Below, one piece after another: positions 63,425 through 64,000 of a stretch of DNA of 64,000 nucleotides. The DNA is taken from contig NZ_UFQC01000002.1 of NCBI RefSeq assembly GCF_900496975.1, positions 62,001 to 126,000 of the forward strand, given 5' to 3'. A model generated the notes under the pieces. That model was not told the DNA's origin and searched no databases. It saw only the letters and a program-made list of their open reading frames with translations. Source of the stretch: Achromobacter veterisilvae. GTDB taxonomy: Bacteria; Pseudomonadota; Gammaproteobacteria; Burkholderiales; Burkholderiaceae_B. The stretch's first letter is position 1. Each line of letters begins with the position of its first letter. Both the position numbers and the translations under genes were made by a program.

Positions 63425-64000
63425 TCCCGGGCCAACGCCTCTACGGGATCCAGGCGCGCCGCGTTGCGCGCCGGCAAATACCCAAAAATCACCCCGATCA
63501 GCGTCGAGCACGTGAACGCCGCCACCATGGCCGCCGTGGAGTAGATCATCTTGAACGAGCCGCCCGTGGCCTTGGACACGAGCACGCCCAGCCCCAGCGA
63601 CAGGAGGATGCCGATCGCACCGCCGATCAGGCACACCAGCACCGCTTCGATCAGGAACTGCTGCATGATGTCGCTGCGCCGCGCGCCCACCGCCATGCGC
63701 ACGCCGATCTCGCGGGTGCGCTCGGTCACCGACACCAGCATGATGTTCATGACGCCAATGCCGCCCACCATCAGCGAAATCAGCGCGATCATGGACACCA
63801 GCAGGGTCATCGTCGCCGTGGTGCGTTCGATGGTCTTGCGGATGGCGTCCGTGTTGAACACGAAGAAATCCTTCACCACGTGGCGGCGCGTCAGCAGGCG
63901 CACGATGGCCTGCTCCGCCGCGGCGGGCGGCGACGCGTCGTTGACGCGGACGGTGATGCTCTTCAGGTGCTGCTGGCCCAGCACCCGGGACAGCGCCGTG
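63421..64000 (-). CDS. macB: MacB-like ABC exporter, C-terminal part (partial)
   Basis: The last 193 codons are visible and the gene runs off the window. [50 protein letters not shown] is the MacB/FtsX membrane domain, with three helices here and the C-terminal [17 protein letters not shown]. The ATPase half lies outside. MacB exports macrolides, lipopeptides or toxins with MacA and an outer-membrane channel. The valine codon at 63982-63984 could be read as a GTG start but is internal. Confidence 0.93.
   Translation of the reverse strand, partial: TALSRVLGQQHLKSITVRVNDASPPAAAEQAIVRLLTRRHVVKDFFVFNTDAIRKTIERTTATMTLLVSMIALISLMVGGIGVMNIMLVSVTERTREIGVRMAVGARRSDIMQQFLIEAVLVCLIGGAIGILLSLGLGVLVSKATGGSFKMIYSTAAMVAAFTCSTLIGVIFGYLPARNAARLDPVEALARE

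Noticed and set aside
63421-63984. A complete 187-residue protein starting with GTG at 63984
   Set aside because: The frame stays open to the window edge and the sequence upstream of the GTG continues the MacB alignment, so it is a partial gene.

Overview
The window looks like chromosomal DNA of a high-GC betaproteobacterium of the Alcaligenaceae (Bordetella/Achromobacter type). The evidence is the G/C-rich third codon positions, the Bordetella-like housekeeping genes (minCDE, glnS, recQ, ettA), a double-length uvrA, many catabolic operons and LysR/IclR/MarR regulators, and a dispersed short palindrome of the form GGTGTC(T/A)GACACC. I saw no rRNA, tRNA, insertion sequence, phage gene or CRISPR array. 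The genus is inferred from gene content recalled from memory, not from a search.

Layout. 1-2.3 kb: end of a two-component operon and an exported usher-like barrel protein. 2.4-11.3 kb: recQ, a cytochrome bd-like pair whose subunit I lacks the haem ligands, glnS, minCDE and an OsmB-like lipoprotein. 11.4-21.4 kb: an isochorismatase-like hydrolase, ettA, an EamA exporter, an acidic protein and a five-gene peptide/nickel-type ABC importer. 21.6-39.9 kb: a catabolic island. A MarR regulator is divergent from an indolepyruvate-type 2-oxoacid oxidoreductase, a reductase, a two-subunit Rieske dioxygenase, a CoA ligase, a thiolase-like protein without the usual catalytic Cys/His, and a DUF35-SDR fusion. 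A cyclase-type metal hydrolase, an SDR and a branched-chain-type ABC importer with a permease-ATPase fusion follow. The set reads as uptake and CoA-linked degradation of an indolic or aryl acid and resembles the iad-type auxin loci.

40-45.3 kb: a glycosyltransferase, a LysR regulator, a 42-aa basic protein, and a kdgK-eda-iclR sugar-acid unit. 45.6-53.2 kb: tandem uvrA, then pabB and pabC. 53.2-57.3 kb: a Fur-type site, an ECF sigma factor, its FecR-like partner and a TonB-dependent receptor, i.e. an iron-starvation signalling unit. 57.3-60.4 kb: a NahR-like regulator divergent from a NagG/NagH/ferredoxin-type salicylate hydroxylase set. 60.4-64 kb: tcdA, a repeat-rich gap, and the end of a MacB/OprM-type efflux operon.

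Five intergenic blocks hold 27 copies of the palindrome by my count. Most neighbouring copies lie 46-52 bp apart, and several blocks contain longer tandem duplications. These arrays, the ligand-less CydA and the thiolase/DUF35-pseudo-SDR pair are the most unusual things in the window.
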